A DNA stretch of 64,000 bases from Flavobacterium sp. ACN2 (GCF_002303885.1 NZ_MRCM01000008.1:124001-188000); one strand, 5' to 3'. Shown: positions 16,743 through 25,226, numbered from the stretch's first letter. Numbers and translations are program-made. The notes: generated from the sequence alone by a model not told the origin.

Positions 16743-17039
16743 ATGAATATAGGTCAAGTCATCAAAGGCGCAAGAAAACAGAAGGGGCAAACTCAGAACG
16801 AGTTTGCTTTATCTTGTGGAATCACTCAGACATATCTTTCTCAAATAGAAAATAATTCAAAGGAGCCCAATTTATCGACTTTAAAAGTTATAAGTCAAAA
16901 GCTTGATATTCCTTTGCCCATATTGTTTTTTATGTCTTTAGATGAAGAAGATGTAGCTCCAGAAAAAAGAGAAGCTTTTGCAATTATAAATCCATCCGTT
17001 AAATCCTTTATTAGTGAATTCTTTAGAGATAAAAAATAA
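16743..17039 (+). CDS. XRE-family HTH protein, retron accessory
   Basis: 98-aa protein that is almost entirely a lambda-repressor-type HTH (IGQVIKGARKQKGQTQNEFALSCGITQTYLSQIEN, residues 2-40; then EPNLSTLKVISQKLDI), with a short acidic C-terminal tail. The ATG at 16743 starts directly at the domain; the in-frame ATG at 16680 would add an unrelated 21-residue leader. It overlaps the RT gene by 26 bases, implying coupled translation. Retrons with an HTH protein as accessory gene are a described class (called type VI in published retron surveys, from memory). The protein might act as effector, antitoxin or repressor. Confidence 0.85.
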   Translation: MNIGQVIKGARKQKGQTQNEFALSCGITQTYLSQIENNSKEPNLSTLKVISQKLDIPLPILFFMSLDEEDVAPEKREAFAIINPSVKSFISEFFRDKK

Positions 17040-17856
17040 ATTGTTTTTACCATCAATTATAGGTGAGAAAAGTAAAGATCTTGATGAGATTATACAGTCA
17101 ATAGATAATCATTATAGAGAGCGTATTGAACAAAAAATTGATAATAAAACGGGAAAGCCTAAAACATACTTAGATGGAACTGTTAAGGAGCGAATAATTC
17201 GACCTTCAAAAAAAAGATTGAATCTTATTCAGTCAAAAATTAAAGATAGAATTCTTTCTAAAATTGAATTGCCAAAGAATGTGCATGGTGGAGTGAAGAG
17301 AAAGAGTAATATAACAAATGCAAAACCACATCAAGGCAATAAATATGTTTTTGTAACAGATTTAAAAGATTTTTATCCTTCAGTTAAATCGAAGAAAATT
17401 CACGATTTATTTATTGAATTAGGTTATAATAAACAGTTTGCTTTTTATATGACTAAATTAACAACTTGGAAAGGTGAACTGCCACAAGGGACTCCGACAA
17501 GTACACATCTTTCAAATATATTTTTTCTTAAAACAGATTATGAGCTTATAAAAATATGTGAGGAAAATGATATTACTTATACTAGATATATTGATGATTT
17601 AACATTTTCATCTCCAAAAAACTTTCAACACGTAATTCCAACTCTTTTAAGTATAGTGAAAAAAAGTGGATTAAAAATTAGTTATAGGAAAACAGATTAT
17701 CAAGGAAAACAAACTGTTACAGGAGTTAGGGTGATGCTTTATAAAATTGATGCACCTCAAAAGATAATTGAAAAAGCAAATATGGAAATTGATAATCATC
17801 CATCATGTAAACCTTTCAGTAATTACGTTGAGAATATAAGAAAAACTAATCGATAA
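17014..17856 (+). CDS. Retron reverse transcriptase
   Basis: RNA-directed DNA polymerase that would copy the msd part of the upstream RNA. The 280-aa protein carries, in order: the retron-specific NAxxH motif (NAKPH, 102-106), motif A (DLKDFYPS, 116-123), motif B (LPQGTPTSTHLSN, about 156-168), the catalytic YIDD (192-195, in the place of the usual YADD), and the retron-specific VTG (235-237). It starts at a GTG inside the XRE gene; a TTG at 17041, just after the XRE stop, is the alternative and would remove 9 residues. The length is slightly short of the usual 300-330 aa. No additional domain is fused to it. A terminator follows. Confidence 0.93.
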   Translation: MNSLEIKNKLFLPSIIGEKSKDLDEIIQSIDNHYRERIEQKIDNKTGKPKTYLDGTVKERIIRPSKKRLNLIQSKIKDRILSKIELPKNVHGGVKRKSNITNAKPHQGNKYVFVTDLKDFYPSVKSKKIHDLFIELGYNKQFAFYMTKLTTWKGELPQGTPTSTHLSNIFFLKTDYELIKICEENDITYTRYIDDLTFSSPKNFQHVIPTLLSIVKKSGLKISYRKTDYQGKQTVTGVRVMLYKIDAPQKIIEKANMEIDNHPSCKPFSNYVENIRKTNR

Positions 17857-17885
17857 ATTCTTTATTTGAAATCTTTTCGTAATAT

Positions 17886-17916
17886 AAAAAAGAGATCTAA
17901 ACAAGATCTCTTTTTT
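17886..17916. terminator. Terminator ending the retron operon
   Basis: Stem AAAAAGAGATCT / AGATCTCTTTTT with a short loop and a T run. The A run on the other side would also serve the convergent XRE gene at 17939. Confidence 0.8.
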
Positions 17917-17938
17917 GTGGTTTCTTATTTTAAGAAAC

Positions 17939-18361
17939 TTATTTCTTATTCAACAACTTCTCCAAATACTCATTTTTATCCTTTTCAGATTGCAATAATC
18001 GTTCGTAAAGTTTCTCCTTTTCTGCATAAACTTCAACTAATTTATCTAAAGGATTAAAAGTGCAATTGTAATTGTTAGAATTAAATATTCCATTACCGCC
18101 ACTACTATTATCATAAAAGTTGTTGAAATAATTAATCATATTTTCTTCCGAAAAGTTTTTAATTGCTTCAACGGTCATTCCAAGTGCTTTTGCCACTTCT
18201 TTAAGCTTTTCTTCGTCTACGGTTTCGCTGTTTTCCATAGCAGAAACACTCTGTTGACTCATTCCTAAAGCTTGTGCCAAAGCTTCTTGTTTCATGTCTT
18301 TCAGCTCACGAATTCGGCTGATTTTTCTTCCTATATGACTTGGTCTTGTTGTTGTGCTCAT
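17939..18361 (-). CDS. XRE-family HTH transcriptional regulator
   Basis: 140-aa cytoplasmic DNA-binding protein with an N-terminal HTH (GRKISRIRELKDMKQEALAQALGMSQQSVSAMENS, residues 11-46), a middle Asn-rich linker (about 75-100) and a C-terminal coiled-coil-like helix rich in Lys and Glu. It is convergent with the retron RT and has no close similarity to the retron HTH protein beyond the fold. Its own Asn-rich linker is typical of chromosomal flavobacterial regulators, so I do not count it as part of the retron. Confidence 0.88.
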   Translation of the reverse strand: MSTTTRPSHIGRKISRIRELKDMKQEALAQALGMSQQSVSAMENSETVDEEKLKEVAKALGMTVEAIKNFSEENMINYFNNFYDNSSGGNGIFNSNNYNCTFNPLDKLVEVYAEKEKLYERLLQSEKDKNEYLEKLLNKK

Positions 18362-18487
18362 ACTTCAAAGGTATTTAAAATTTTTAGAGAAAAATAGATT
18401 TCAGTAAAAAACAGGCTAGATTTTGTAAGATACGGTTTATAATTATTCTCGAAAAGCCAAATTTATGAAAAAGAAAACGTCTAATCT

Positions 18488-18560
18488 AGCCCCGATAGAA
18501 GCGATATCCTTTTGTGTTGGGGTTCAACACAAAAGATACAGTCCCGATAGCTATCGGGAC
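18488..18560. repeat. Palindromic intergenic repeat with embedded 20-bp palindrome
   Basis: Stem TTTTGTGTTG / CAACACAAAA (18510-18519, 18525-18534) flanked by CCCGATAG boxes, followed by a self-complementary 20-mer at 18541-18560. The CCCGATAG...CTATCGGG vocabulary is common between flavobacterial genes. Non-coding. Confidence 0.65.
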
Positions 18561-18615
18561 GGGACTAAACGTGATTTTGAAAATGAGTTTTTCTGCTTCT
18601 AATAAATAAAAAATC

Positions 18616-19365
18616 TTAATCCTGTAGTGCTATTTTAACCTTAGGCATCATCTTATCGACAAACATTCTATAAGCGGCTTCTGAAGGATGCAAACCATCT
18701 GAAGCAACCAAAATAGGATTGTTAAGTCCTTCGCGCGTGATTTCTGTAATCGATACAAAGGCAATTTGATTGTTATTGCAATATTTCTCTGCAAAAGCAT
18801 TATATTGGTTAATTTCTGTTGAAATTGTACCGCTTTGATTTCCTGCAAGAGCTTGTCCGTATGGAGTATACGCGTAGTCTGGAATAGAAATTACGACAAC
18901 ATTTTTTCTGTCGCCTTTGGCTAGCATAATGGCTTTGTTGACTAATTCTGGGAATTCTTTTTCGTAAATAGAAAAACTTCTGTGCTGAAATTGATTGTTA
19001 ACACCAATTAAAAGTGTTACGAGATCGTAGTTGGATTCTGGATTTTGAGAATCAATGGCCGAAATTAAATTGGATGTTGTCCAGCCTGTTGTAGCGATTA
19101 TTTTAAGAGAAATGCTACTAGAGTACATGGCGTTTAAACTTGCCTTTAATTGCTCAGGAAAACGGCATGTAGCGCACACGCTTTGACCAATGGTGTAACT
19201 GTCGCCTAAAGCTAAATAATTTACTTTGCTGGCAATTGGTGGTTCTGTGGTTTTAGGTGGAGTTACAACTGGTGGAGAAGTTGTGGGAGTAGTTTCGTCT
19301 GAACTGCAGCTCAAAAGAAATACTGAAAGTATAATAGTAACTATTTGTTTAAAATGTGGTTTCAT
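18616..19365 (-). CDS. SGNH/GDSL-hydrolase lipoprotein
   Basis: Probable outer-membrane or periplasmic lipoprotein esterase/lipase, 249 aa. The signal sequence ends in a lipobox (VFLLSCSS), followed by a Pro/Thr-rich tether (TTSPPVVTPPKTTEPP). Catalytic blocks: block I ALGDSYTIG with the nucleophilic Ser, block III GVNNQ, and block V DGLHPS with the Asp and His. The ATG at 19365 is used; a TTG at 19377 is in frame but would push the signal peptide inward. Natural substrate unknown. Confidence 0.88.
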   Translation of the reverse strand: MKPHFKQIVTIILSVFLLSCSSDETTPTTSPPVVTPPKTTEPPIASKVNYLALGDSYTIGQSVCATCRFPEQLKASLNAMYSSSISLKIIATTGWTTSNLISAIDSQNPESNYDLVTLLIGVNNQFQHRSFSIYEKEFPELVNKAIMLAKGDRKNVVVISIPDYAYTPYGQALAGNQSGTISTEINQYNAFAEKYCNNNQIAFVSITEITREGLNNPILVASDGLHPSEAAYRMFVDKMMPKVKIALQD

Positions 19366-19422
19366 AATTTGTTCCAATTAGATTCTAGTCGCTTTAAACA
19401 AATAGTTACGTTAAATGACTAG

Positions 19423-19851
19423 TTACGGTTTTGTGGCTTCTTTGTAAATATTTCGTTCCATAGTAATGTGAAGTCTTTCAAACATTTCAAAGATATTAAA
19501 ACTTTCTTTTTTATAGTAAGCTTGTACAGCTTCTTTGGCGCTTTTCAAGACCGTTTCATTTTCCCAAACGGCAATTGTAATGTAAATTAAATTGCCTTTT
19601 TCATCAACGCGTTCGTAAGCATTGTCATTTACAAATCCGTTTAAATGTTTTATAAAGTTTCGGTTGATTTGCACTCGTTCTAAAAATTCTTGTCTTGATT
19701 TCTCAGGAACAATAAATTTATCGATAAAAATTTGCTGCATGGTTTCTGATTTTTTAGGTTCAATTTCTGAATTGATTGTTGTTGATTGAGCATTTGTTCT
19801 ATAGCTGAATAATGTCAAAAAGACAATTACGATTAAAAGATTTGTTTTCAT
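19423..19851 (-). CDS. Exported protein with ABM-like (dimeric alpha-beta barrel) fold
   Basis: 142 aa with a signal peptide (cleavage likely after TNAQ, residue 22) and a ferredoxin-like domain resembling antibiotic-biosynthesis-monooxygenase/EthD-type small proteins (IFIDKFIVPEKSRQEFLERVQINRNFIKHLNGF). No catalytic residues can be assigned. It lies 67 bases downstream of the AraC regulator gene on the same strand and may be its target. The family call is moderate. Confidence 0.65.
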   Translation of the reverse strand: MKTNLLIVIVFLTLFSYRTNAQSTTINSEIEPKKSETMQQIFIDKFIVPEKSRQEFLERVQINRNFIKHLNGFVNDNAYERVDEKGNLIYITIAVWENETVLKSAKEAVQAYYKKESFNIFEMFERLHITMERNIYKEATKP

Positions 19852-19918
19852 AATTCTTGTTTTTATTGATGTAAAATTCAGAATTACGAAGCTCTAATCA
19901 TTGTAAAAAATCATTGAT

Positions 19919-20692
19919 TTACCAAAATGAAGGAAAGTTGAAAAACTCTGTTGGAGTTTGTCCTGTAAACAATTTGAAGTCTTTATTAAAGTGAGGCTGG
20001 TCAAAATAACCCGCATCAAAAGCCAGATCTATAAGGTTTTGGTTTTTTTGTTTGTGATCGATAATTGATTTTATACGAACAACATAACAAAACTGTTTTG
20101 GAGATGATCCAATTGTTTTTCGGAATCTTTTCTCAAAAGCATCTTGACTGATAAAAAGTGCATCGGCAAGTTCTTTTATTTTAACGATGCCTTTTTTAGA
20201 TTGTATGATATTAATGGCAGCCGAGATTAAATCGTCTGGTTTATAATTGTGGAGTCTCGATAAAAGAAACTGTTCTATAATTGCAATTTTTTGATTGTTG
20301 GTTTTTGCTTCGGCTAAAAGTTCTTCAATAATGGCAATTTTTTGCCTTGGAATAAAGTTGTCGAGCGAAACACTTTCTTCAAATAATTCATGAAGCGGTT
20401 CTTTAAAAAAAGCTTTAGCACCAGTTTCTTTAAACTGAACGACAAGAGTTGCCGTATCTTTTGCATAATTAATTAATCGTACAGATTTGCGAATACCCGA
20501 AATTGTAGAAAGGGGTAATTTATCATGCCGATTTTCTTGAATATAATTGACGTCGCCTTTGCAGCGAAAAGCAATTGCTAGCGAAGTGCTAGGCAAAACC
20601 CTGTTTGTCAATTCGTCTTCGCTTTGAATAATTCTGTAAGTTTTGACAAAAGGCTTTAATTGTTCTGTTGGAATGAAATCGATAATTTTCAT
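19919..20692 (-). CDS. AraC-family regulator with DUF6597-type N-terminal domain
   Basis: 257-aa transcriptional regulator. The N-terminal part (PTEQLKPFVKTYRIIQSEDE...) matches the DUF6597 domain often found before AraC HTHs; the C-terminal part has two HTH motifs (IKELADALFISQDAFEKRFRKTIGSSPKQF and LIDLAFDAGYFDQPHFNKDFKLFTGQTPTEF). The effector is unknown. It may control the downstream exported ABM-like gene. Confidence 0.88.
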   Translation of the reverse strand: MKIIDFIPTEQLKPFVKTYRIIQSEDELTNRVLPSTSLAIAFRCKGDVNYIQENRHDKLPLSTISGIRKSVRLINYAKDTATLVVQFKETGAKAFFKEPLHELFEESVSLDNFIPRQKIAIIEELLAEAKTNNQKIAIIEQFLLSRLHNYKPDDLISAAINIIQSKKGIVKIKELADALFISQDAFEKRFRKTIGSSPKQFCYVVRIKSIIDHKQKNQNLIDLAFDAGYFDQPHFNKDFKLFTGQTPTEFFNFPSFW

Positions 20693-20823
20693 TTGAAAGT
20701 GTTTTCAACAGTTTGAATGTCAAAGGTATGAAAAACAAAATTCCAATAACTTACCTGTTGTTAAAACAGTTTCTGTTATTGGAATTTTTTAGAAAAGAGT
20801 TACGTTAAATAATTTATTTTATT

Positions 20824-21606
20824 TTAAACCATTTCGGTTTTCATCACGATTTCTTCTTCGATGGCGTTCCAAAGTGCGATACGTCTTTCTAAGGCAAGAA
20901 TTGAAACTTCTTCAACTTCTTTCCATTTTTGAGCATCTTCTTCACATAGTTCTGTAATCATTTGCATAGCCATTGGTCCATGCTCGTCGGCATCCAATTC
21001 GATATGTCTTTCAAAATAGTATAGCAATTTTGCTAGATCTGTATCGGGAAGGTTTTTCTGGAAATTTTTCAAAATCTGAGTAAACATACTCGGAATCAAA
21101 TCTTCTCTTCCAAAGGTAAATGCAGCAGCAATTTCGTGTGGTTTTCCTTCTTCGATAACTCTAAAAGTAAAATCAAGGAAAGATTTTACATTTGGATGTA
21201 ATGAACTTTGTTTGATGGCAACAAATATATTTTGAAGCGAATGTACTTCTGATAAAAAGCTTAAAACTCCGGTTGTATTGGCTCCACAAGCTTCCATTGC
21301 TTCTAGATACATTTCGTAGTGGCTTTGTCTTCTTCCGTCAATTGTCAAATCGGTTTCTTCTGCAAGAACAATTTCGTTAATTAAATAACGAGTTTCTGGG
21401 TTTTTAGTTGCAAACCAAGGTGTTGTTGTGCAAGTAAGTTTGGCCTGCAATGCTTTTAAAAGTGACATAAAATCCCAAACAGCATAAACGTGTGTTTCTA
21501 GAAAGCTGTGTAAGTCATCTATGTTTTGAATCTTATTGTATAAAGAATGATGTAATAGTTGGTCTTTTTGTGTTTGTATGCTTTTGTTTATCGTTTCGAT
21601 ATTCAT
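20824..21606 (-). CDS. DUF3050 family protein (haem-oxygenase-like fold)
   Basis: 260-aa soluble all-helical protein matching the DUF3050 family. Spaced His and Glu residues (HVYAVWDFMSLLKALQ, EIVLAEETD, RVIEEGKPHEIAAAFTFGRE, FERHIELDADEHGPMA) suggest a haem-oxygenase-like, possibly di-iron, scaffold. The reaction is not known. A -7 motif TATCTTTG at 21625-21632 lies just upstream and overlaps the terminator of the gene before it. Confidence 0.85.
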   Translation of the reverse strand: MNIETINKSIQTQKDQLLHHSLYNKIQNIDDLHSFLETHVYAVWDFMSLLKALQAKLTCTTTPWFATKNPETRYLINEIVLAEETDLTIDGRRQSHYEMYLEAMEACGANTTGVLSFLSEVHSLQNIFVAIKQSSLHPNVKSFLDFTFRVIEEGKPHEIAAAFTFGREDLIPSMFTQILKNFQKNLPDTDLAKLLYYFERHIELDADEHGPMAMQMITELCEEDAQKWKEVEEVSILALERRIALWNAIEEEIVMKTEMV

Positions 21607-21631
21607 TTTAAAAAAATTTTAATGCAAAGAT

Positions 21632-21661
21632 AAAAAGCTTCTCTGTTAGAAGAAGCTTTTT
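21632..21661 (-). terminator. Terminator of the acyl-CoA dehydrogenase gene, overlapping a promoter
   Basis: Stem AGAAGCTTTTT / AAAAAGCTTCT (21632-21642, 21651-21661). On the minus strand its T tail runs into TATCTTTG (21625-21632), the probable -7 element of the DUF3050 gene. Confidence 0.7.
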
Positions 21662-21696
21662 AAGATTGATTTTGTATATATTTTAATAATTATCAA

Positions 21697-22875
21697 TTAT
21701 TTAAACGCAGGGATTCCAGTTACATCCATTCCAGTTATTAATAAATGTATATCGTGAGTTCCTTCGTACGTAATTACACTTTCTAGGTTCATCATGTGGC
21801 GCATAATAGAGTATTCGCCTGTGATTCCCATACCTCCAAGCATTTGTCTTGCTTCGCGAGCAATAGTAATCGCCATGTTTACGTTGTTTCGTTTTGCCAT
21901 AGAAATCTGCGCAGTCGTAGCTTTTCCTTCGTTTCTTAAAACACCTAAACGCCAAGTTAATAATTGTGCTTTTGTGATTTCGGTAATCATTTCGGCCAAT
22001 TTTTTTTGCTGTAATTGAGTTCCTCCAATTGGTTTTCCGAACTGGATTCTTTCTTTTGCATATCTTAAAGCAGTGTCATAGCAGTCCATTGCTGCGCCAA
22101 TTGCTCCCCATGCGATTCCGTAACGAGCAGAATCTAAACAGCCAAGCGGTGCGCCTAAGCCAGATTTATTTGGTAAAAGGTTTTCTTTTGGAACTTTTAC
22201 GTTATCAAAAATAAGCTCGCCTGTTGCAGATGCACGAAGCGACCATTTATTGTGCGTTTCTGGAGTCGAAAAACCTTCCATACCACGTTCTACTATTAAT
22301 CCGTGAATACGACCTTCTTCATTTTTAGCCCAAACAATAGCAATATCGGCAAAAGGAGCATTTGAAATCCACATTTTGGCACCATTTAAAAGATAATGAT
22401 CACCCATATCTTTAAAATTGGTAATCATGCTTCCTGGATCCGAACCATGATCGGGTTCTGTTAAACCAAAACAGCCAATAAATTCTCCTGTAGCTAGTTT
22501 TGGCAGGTATTTCATTCTTTGTTCTTCATTTCCGTATTTCCATATAGGATACATGACTAGAGAAGATTGTACAGATGAGGTTGATCTTACGCCAGAATCG
22601 CCTCTTTCGATTTCCTGCATAATCAAGCCATAAGAAATTTGATCTAGTCCTGCGCCTCCATATTCTACAGGAATATAAGGACCGAAACCACCAATTTCGC
22701 CAAGACCTTTTATAATTTGTTTAGGAAATTCAGCTTTTTGAGCATATTCTTCTATTATAGGAGAAACTTCTCTTTTAACCCACGCACGTGCAGATTCGCG
22801 AACTAATTTGTGTTCGTCTGTTAGCAAATCGTCTATGTTATAGTAATCTGGAGATTGAAATAGGTCTGGTTTCAT
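21697..22875 (-). CDS. Acyl-CoA dehydrogenase, glutaryl-CoA dehydrogenase type
   Basis: FAD-dependent acyl-CoA dehydrogenase, 392 aa. It has FGLTEPDHGSDPGSM (substrate and FAD binding), the GCDH-typical SARYGIAWG Arg motif, the QMLGGMGITGEY loop, and ITYEGTHDIHLLITG, where Glu of YEGT is the catalytic base. This set matches glutaryl-CoA dehydrogenase (lysine/tryptophan degradation, oxidative decarboxylation to crotonyl-CoA) better than short-chain enzymes. It is transcribed alone, with a promoter at 22895-22921 and a terminator at 21632-21661. Confidence 0.9.
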   Translation of the reverse strand: MKPDLFQSPDYYNIDDLLTDEHKLVRESARAWVKREVSPIIEEYAQKAEFPKQIIKGLGEIGGFGPYIPVEYGGAGLDQISYGLIMQEIERGDSGVRSTSSVQSSLVMYPIWKYGNEEQRMKYLPKLATGEFIGCFGLTEPDHGSDPGSMITNFKDMGDHYLLNGAKMWISNAPFADIAIVWAKNEEGRIHGLIVERGMEGFSTPETHNKWSLRASATGELIFDNVKVPKENLLPNKSGLGAPLGCLDSARYGIAWGAIGAAMDCYDTALRYAKERIQFGKPIGGTQLQQKKLAEMITEITKAQLLTWRLGVLRNEGKATTAQISMAKRNNVNMAITIAREARQMLGGMGITGEYSIMRHMMNLESVITYEGTHDIHLLITGMDVTGIPAFK

Positions 22876-22894
22876 GTTATTTAATTTAGCAAAG

Positions 22895-22921
22895 CAAATT
22901 TACTGAATAAAAATATAACAA
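22895..22921 (-). promoter_or_regulatory. Promoter of the acyl-CoA dehydrogenase gene
   Basis: TAAATTTG (22902-22895, minus strand) with TTG at 22921-22919, spacing 16, slightly short of the usual distance. Confidence 0.45.
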
Positions 22922-22986
22922 ATAGATATAAAATTGTTATATTTTTTTATAGTAAAAATAAAATTAATAGGAATTTGGCAAATAAA

Positions 22987-23020
22987 TTGTAGTTTATTGA
23001 TAATTTATAGACTATTTTTG
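22987..23020 (+). promoter_or_regulatory. Promoter of the TPR-AraC gene
   Basis: TATTTTTG at 23013-23020 with TTG at 22987-22989, spacing 23. The ATG follows at 23040. Confidence 0.4.
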
Positions 23021-23039
23021 AATTCCAAAAACAAACTTA

Positions 23040-24815
23040 ATGAGGCTGATCATCTCTTTTTTCTTTTTATTACTAATGCTTTGCAGTGGAGCTGCTCAAA
23101 CCAATGGAGAGCTTACAGAAGAAAAGTATTTAGAATTACAGGATAAAATCCGCTTTAGTGTTAATGGAGATAATGATGAAGGCTTAGGTTTTGTGAATCA
23201 GATGCTTAAGTCTAAAGATAACATCCACAAAGCTTTTGCTTATGGTGCAGGTTCGTATTTGTATCAGTTAAAAGGAGATGCTGATAAGTCTGAAAAAATG
23301 TATGCGGAAGCGATAAAGCACTTAGACAAGATTCCTGAATCAAACGAAAAAACAAAACTGCAAGCTTATCTGTGTAACTATAGAGGTCTTACTTATTGGA
23401 AAAGATCTAATTATGGTAAGGCTCTGGGCAGCTATCAGGAAGGAGTTAAACTTTCTACTAAAATAGGTGATGTTGTTCAAATTGTAAAATTTAAAGCCAA
23501 TATTGCTTTGCTTAATGAAAGTGTTGGCAACTATCAGTTATCTATAAAAATCTTAAAACAAAATGAAGCATTCTTAGACAAGAATGAAAGTCTGTACGAA
23601 AAAGATCAGTTTCAAAATTCTAAAAGCAACACTTATACCAATCTTGGAAATTCTTACGAAGGATATTATTCTAAAAATCGTGAAAAAACCTATTTATTAG
23701 ATTCTGCGGAATATTATTACAAAAAAAGTGTAGCCTATTCGGATAAATTTATCGATAACAAGACTACTGCCAAACTTAGTTTAGGTAATATTTATGTATT
23801 TAAAAAGGACTTTACCAACGCCGAAAAAATTTATTACGATATCTCTTTTTATGCAAAACAAGTGGACAATGAATCGCTATATCAAGTTGCTTGTTTTAAT
23901 TTAGGAGACCTTTATTATTCGATTAAAAAATATGATAGAGCGCTTATATTTTTAAAAAAGGTAGATTCTATTAGTCAAAAAAACAAAACGGTAGACATTA
24001 GTTTTTTTAGGTCTAACTATATACAGGCTAAAATTTACAGTATCAAAAATGAACCTGAGTTAGCCTACAAACACTCTAAACTATACTTGGATTCTTATGA
24101 AAAATATGAAGGAAATCTTAGAGATGAAGCATTAGAGGTTAACTATAAATTGGGTACGGCAGATCTTAGCGGAGAAATGCTTAGCGTTCAGGAGAAATAT
24201 AAATATGAAGTGTTTTGGAATAAAGCATTAAAAATATTTTATGTCATTCTCGTAGTTGGAATTGTATTTTTTCTCATAAAAAATATTAGGGATAAAAATA
24301 AAGCGCAAAAGAAAATGAACGCTTTAATTGAAGAGTTCAAAGCTAATCTGGAAAGAAAAGAACTTGAAAAAACAGAAACTGAGCAAGTTGCAGCTGAAGC
24401 AATAGTAACAGAAATTCCAGAAGTAGAGGATGTTGCCTTGAAAAAAGAAAATGCTAATTTGAGTATCGACGAAGCCAAAGAAAATAAAATAGTAGAAAAA
24501 CTATTGCTTTTGGAAGAAAAGCTAGAATACTTAAATGCCGATTTTACGCTTTCCTATGCTGCAAAAAAAATAAAGACCAATACCACTTATTTGTCTTATG
24601 TAGTGAATAAAAGATTTGGAAAATCATTTAGTGAATATTCTAATGAATTGAAAATTAACTACGTGATCAATCAGATGATTACAAACCATTTGTATCGAAA
24701 ATATTCGACGCAGGCAATTGCAGAAAGTGTTGGTTTTAAAAATGCCGTATCTTTTGCAAAATCATTTCGCAAAAGAACCGGAGTGTCTCCAGCTCAGTTT
24801 GCGAATAATATTTAG
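23040..24815 (+). CDS. Membrane TPR protein with C-terminal AraC-type HTH
   Basis: 591-aa regulator of a type common in Bacteroidota: signal peptide (to about residue 20), periplasmic TPR repeats (about 25-380), one TM helix (IFYVILVVGIVFFLIKNI, about 397-415), a charged coiled-coil linker and a cytoplasmic AraC HTH (LSYAAKKIKTNTTYLSYVVNKRFGKSF..., AIAESVGFKNAVSFAKSFRKRTGVSPAQF). It probably senses an envelope signal and acts directly on DNA. It is convergent with the five-gene peptide array just downstream and may regulate it; this is only suggested by position. Confidence 0.9.
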   Translation: MRLIISFFFLLLMLCSGAAQTNGELTEEKYLELQDKIRFSVNGDNDEGLGFVNQMLKSKDNIHKAFAYGAGSYLYQLKGDADKSEKMYAEAIKHLDKIPESNEKTKLQAYLCNYRGLTYWKRSNYGKALGSYQEGVKLSTKIGDVVQIVKFKANIALLNESVGNYQLSIKILKQNEAFLDKNESLYEKDQFQNSKSNTYTNLGNSYEGYYSKNREKTYLLDSAEYYYKKSVAYSDKFIDNKTTAKLSLGNIYVFKKDFTNAEKIYYDISFYAKQVDNESLYQVACFNLGDLYYSIKKYDRALIFLKKVDSISQKNKTVDISFFRSNYIQAKIYSIKNEPELAYKHSKLYLDSYEKYEGNLRDEALEVNYKLGTADLSGEMLSVQEKYKYEVFWNKALKIFYVILVVGIVFFLIKNIRDKNKAQKKMNALIEEFKANLERKELEKTETEQVAAEAIVTEIPEVEDVALKKENANLSIDEAKENKIVEKLLLLEEKLEYLNADFTLSYAAKKIKTNTTYLSYVVNKRFGKSFSEYSNELKINYVINQMITNHLYRKYSTQAIAESVGFKNAVSFAKSFRKRTGVSPAQFANNI

Positions 24816-24836
24816 TTTCATAAGATGTAACTTTTT

Positions 24837-24989
24837 TTAATTGTTTCCATTTCCGCCCGTTTTTTTAGGCTCGTTTTGATTATTTGGATCAATAGTTGGA
24901 TCGTCACCTCCTCCTTTAATTGTTTTTAGCTCTTTTCTAGAGATTGCTTCTAATTGAAAATTTCCGAATGTTAATTTTTTATTTTTCAA
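24837..24989 (-). CDS. Double-glycine leader peptide, array copy 1 (TTG start)
   Basis: 50-aa peptide. Leader MKNKKLTFGNFQLEAISRKE continues to LKTIKGG, a double-glycine cleavage site for C39 peptidases; the tail after it is acidic, then Asn/Pro/Gly-rich, ending KKTGGNGNN. The position of the ATG in the other copies is TTG here, and the last residue is Asn in place of Pro, so this copy may be weakly expressed or decaying. No Cys, and hardly any Ser or Thr in the tail, so lanthionine or disulfide chemistry is unlikely. Confidence 0.75.
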   Translation of the reverse strand: MKNKKLTFGNFQLEAISRKELKTIKGGGDDPTIDPNNQNEPKKTGGNGNN

Positions 24990-25035
24990 GACTTTATTTT
25001 TTTTTGGATTAGTTTTTAAAAGTTTTTTCTATTGC

Positions 25036-25182
25036 TTAGGGATTTCCATTCCCGCCCGTTTTTTTAGGCTCGTTTTGATTATTTGGATCAATTGGATCGT
25101 CACCTCCTTTAATTGTTTTTAGCTCTTTTCTAGAGATTGCTTCTAATTGAAATTTTTCGAATGTTAATTTGCTATTTTTCAT
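25036..25182 (-). CDS. Double-glycine leader peptide, array copy 2
   Basis: 48-aa peptide starting with ATG. The leader ends in ELKTIKGG, and the predicted mature 21-residue tail begins DDPIDPNNQNEPKK and ends KTGGNGNP. It shares nearly all residues with copies 3 and 4. Likely substrate of the C39 ABC exporter at 33488-35680, judging by the leader and the location. Confidence 0.82.
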   Translation of the reverse strand: MKNSKLTFEKFQLEAISRKELKTIKGGDDPIDPNNQNEPKKTGGNGNP

Positions 25183-25226
25183 GACTTTATTTTTTTGGAT
25201 TAGTTTTTAGAGTTTTTTTCTATTGT

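Noticed and set aside
17866..18057. 63-codon plus-strand frame after the RT
   Set aside because: It runs through the retron terminator and antisense to the XRE gene; biased low-complexity sequence.
17939..18361. Second XRE protein considered as part of the retron
   Set aside because: It is on the opposite strand, convergent, separated by a terminator, and is of a general chromosomal type.
15658..18600. Search for a duplicated tRNA 3' end as attachment site of a genomic island
   Set aside because: No second copy of the last 20 bases of the tRNA was found up to 18600.
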